A stretch of DNA of 64,000 nt, from contig NZ_CABJDN010000002.1 of the NCBI RefSeq assembly GCF_902364365.1, positions 496,155 through 560,154 of the forward strand, given 5' to 3'. A program made the translations under genes and the position numbers. The stretch comes from Bacteroides intestinalis (GTDB lineage Bacteria > Bacteroidota > Bacteroidia > Bacteroidales > Bacteroidaceae). The notes beneath the pieces were generated by a model. It saw only the letters and a list, made by a program, of their open reading frames with translations, ran no database searches and had not been told where the DNA came from. Shown piece by piece: positions 63,350 through 64,000 of the stretch; position 1 is the first letter of the stretch; the number at the start of each line of letters is the position of its first letter.

Positions 63350-63390
63350 AAAATCAGATAGTTATCGCAAGATTTCTATCTGATTTTTGC
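63350..63390 (+). terminator. original tRNA-Gly terminator beyond attR
   Basis: 12-bp perfect stem AAAATCAGATAG / CTATCTGATTTT, 14-nt loop, T-run at the end. It lies 4 nt after attR, where the chromosomal sequence downstream of the uninserted tRNA should be. Confidence 0.85.
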
Positions 63391-63671
63391 TTTTAGAGGA
63401 TGCCGAATTTAGCGTGGTTTAACCGAGTGAGTTAAACCGAGAGTTAAACCAAAATCTTATGAACACATCAATGCGTGCTACAAATGGAAAACTTTAGCAA
63501 AAGAAAATGATTACCTACATCTGAAACTCATAATCATAAGGTTTATGGAATATATTAATGAATTTCACAAGTAATAGATAGAGTTCACTCATCAAGCGAT
63601 TTGCCAATTCCAATAACTTATGAATTTCTCTCCGAGCTAAATAGATTGAAATTAATAATTCAAGCTCTCTT
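63388..63671. other. intergenic stretch, possible gene remnant
   Basis: About 280 bp without a complete gene. A frame ending at about 63575 (YEHINACYKWKTLAKEND, then LHLKLIIIRFMEYINEFHK) looks protein-like but has no good start and may be the decayed tail of an older inserted gene. Confidence 0.3.
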
Positions 63672-64000
63672 TTACAACAATTCAAGTATCTGTTTCTTAT
63701 AATTAAGTATAAAGGAATGGCCTTGTAAGAATTCGATGTTTAAGAGCCCAATATTGCCATCACCTATTATAAAATCTAACGTATACTCATCCTTTCCTAT
63801 CTTGAATGTTACATTTCTACATAATTCAGCCATCTTAATTGATAATTTATTTACGATATTAGCTGTTTCCTTTTGAATTTGCTCAGGTTTTCCTACATAT
63901 AAACCACGTTGAAGTTTATTGTTTCTACATCCTGTATCAAAAGCAAATCGTGTTTTTTTTCCATTGACTTTACTATCTAAAATGATATAATCTATTGCCA
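63672..64000 (-). CDS. retropepsin-like aspartic protease, 5' part outside the window
   Basis: On the - strand, 108 codons are open from the window edge to TAA at 63672-63674. The peptide includes KKTRFAFDTGCRNNKL (DTG active-site motif) and ends GDGNIGLLNIEFLQGHSFIL, the strand-turn pattern of the second psi loop of retropepsin-like proteases, followed by NYKKQILELL. The N-terminus lies beyond 64000. It resembles in fold, not in sequence, the protease-like gene on island 2. It is on the chromosomal side of attR. Confidence 0.6.
   Translation of the reverse strand, partial: AIDYIILDSKVNGKKTRFAFDTGCRNNKLQRGLYVGKPEQIQKETANIVNKLSIKMAELCRNVTFKIGKDEYTLDFIIGDGNIGLLNIEFLQGHSFILNYKKQILELL

Overview
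The window is a piece of a gut-type Bacteroides chromosome. Evidence: a SusC/SusD pair with a hybrid two-component regulator, BspA-type leucine-rich repeats, Bacteroides -7 boxes (TAnnTTTG) upstream of many genes, and almost no Shine-Dalgarno sequences. I cannot name the species from sequence alone. There are four blocks: a pectin utilisation locus, a first integrated island, a run of housekeeping genes, and a second integrated island.

Block 1 (1-26360) is a polysaccharide utilisation locus for rhamnogalacturonan-type pectin, all on the + strand: SusC (5' end outside the window), SusD, a PL22 oligogalacturonate lyase, a divergent PL11-like protein, a GH2 glycosidase, a PL11 lyase, a PL26/YetA-like exo-rhamnogalacturonan lyase, a GH28-PL11 fusion, a GH105 unsaturated rhamnogalacturonyl hydrolase, L-rhamnose mutarotase and the HTCS regulator. 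Together they would import the polymer, cut the backbone from inside and from its ends, remove unsaturated uronates and prepare L-rhamnose for catabolism. A DUF4468 gene follows on the - strand.

Block 2 (about 27385-39875) is an AT-rich island inserted at the 3' end of guaA. It has 12-bp core repeats (TTATTCCCACTC, which contains the guaA stop), arm-type repeats near both ends, and a tyrosine integrase beside guaA. What looks like the original guaA terminator now lies 12.5 kb away beyond the far end. The island carries a Cro/C1-type repressor, a protein with the motifs of TV-Pol-like family-A polymerases, two small mobile-element proteins, a 195-aa FimB/FimE-sized tyrosine recombinase, and a seven-gene cargo run (34131 down to 27700). 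The cargo contains a zinc-ribbon/WG-repeat membrane protein, an SPFH protein with a C-terminal GYF_2-like domain, a small membrane protein, a second zinc-ribbon membrane protein, two exported proteins and a lipoprotein. Between recombinase and cargo lies a 203-bp segment flanked by 12-bp perfect inverted repeats, with a promoter inside it facing the cargo. This looks like a phase-variable switch and is the best candidate here for an undescribed system.

Block 3 (39864-53638) is ordinary chromosome: guaA, an unknown exported protein, mscL, gapA, dcp, a lipocalin-like lipoprotein, dCMP deaminase, an S41 protease, 5-formyl-THF cyclo-ligase, a PHP phosphatase, a DUF721 gene, recF, a TPR protein, ribH, tRNA-Tyr(GUA) and tRNA-Gly(UCC).

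Block 4 (53594-63346) is a second AT-rich island, integrated in the tRNA-Gly gene and bounded by 48-bp direct repeats. It holds an integrase, an SF2 helicase-like protein whose Walker A lysine is replaced by alanine, a small conserved protein, a Sak4/RecA-like ATPase, a DUF3871 protein, a control-like noncoding region with repeated motifs, a nested hairpin, a WG-repeat protein, a lipoprotein, a retropepsin-like protease and small membrane proteins. No relaxase or capsid gene is visible in either island. Beyond the right end is the tRNA-Gly terminator of the uninserted chromosome and, on the - strand at the window edge, a fragment of another retropepsin-like protein.
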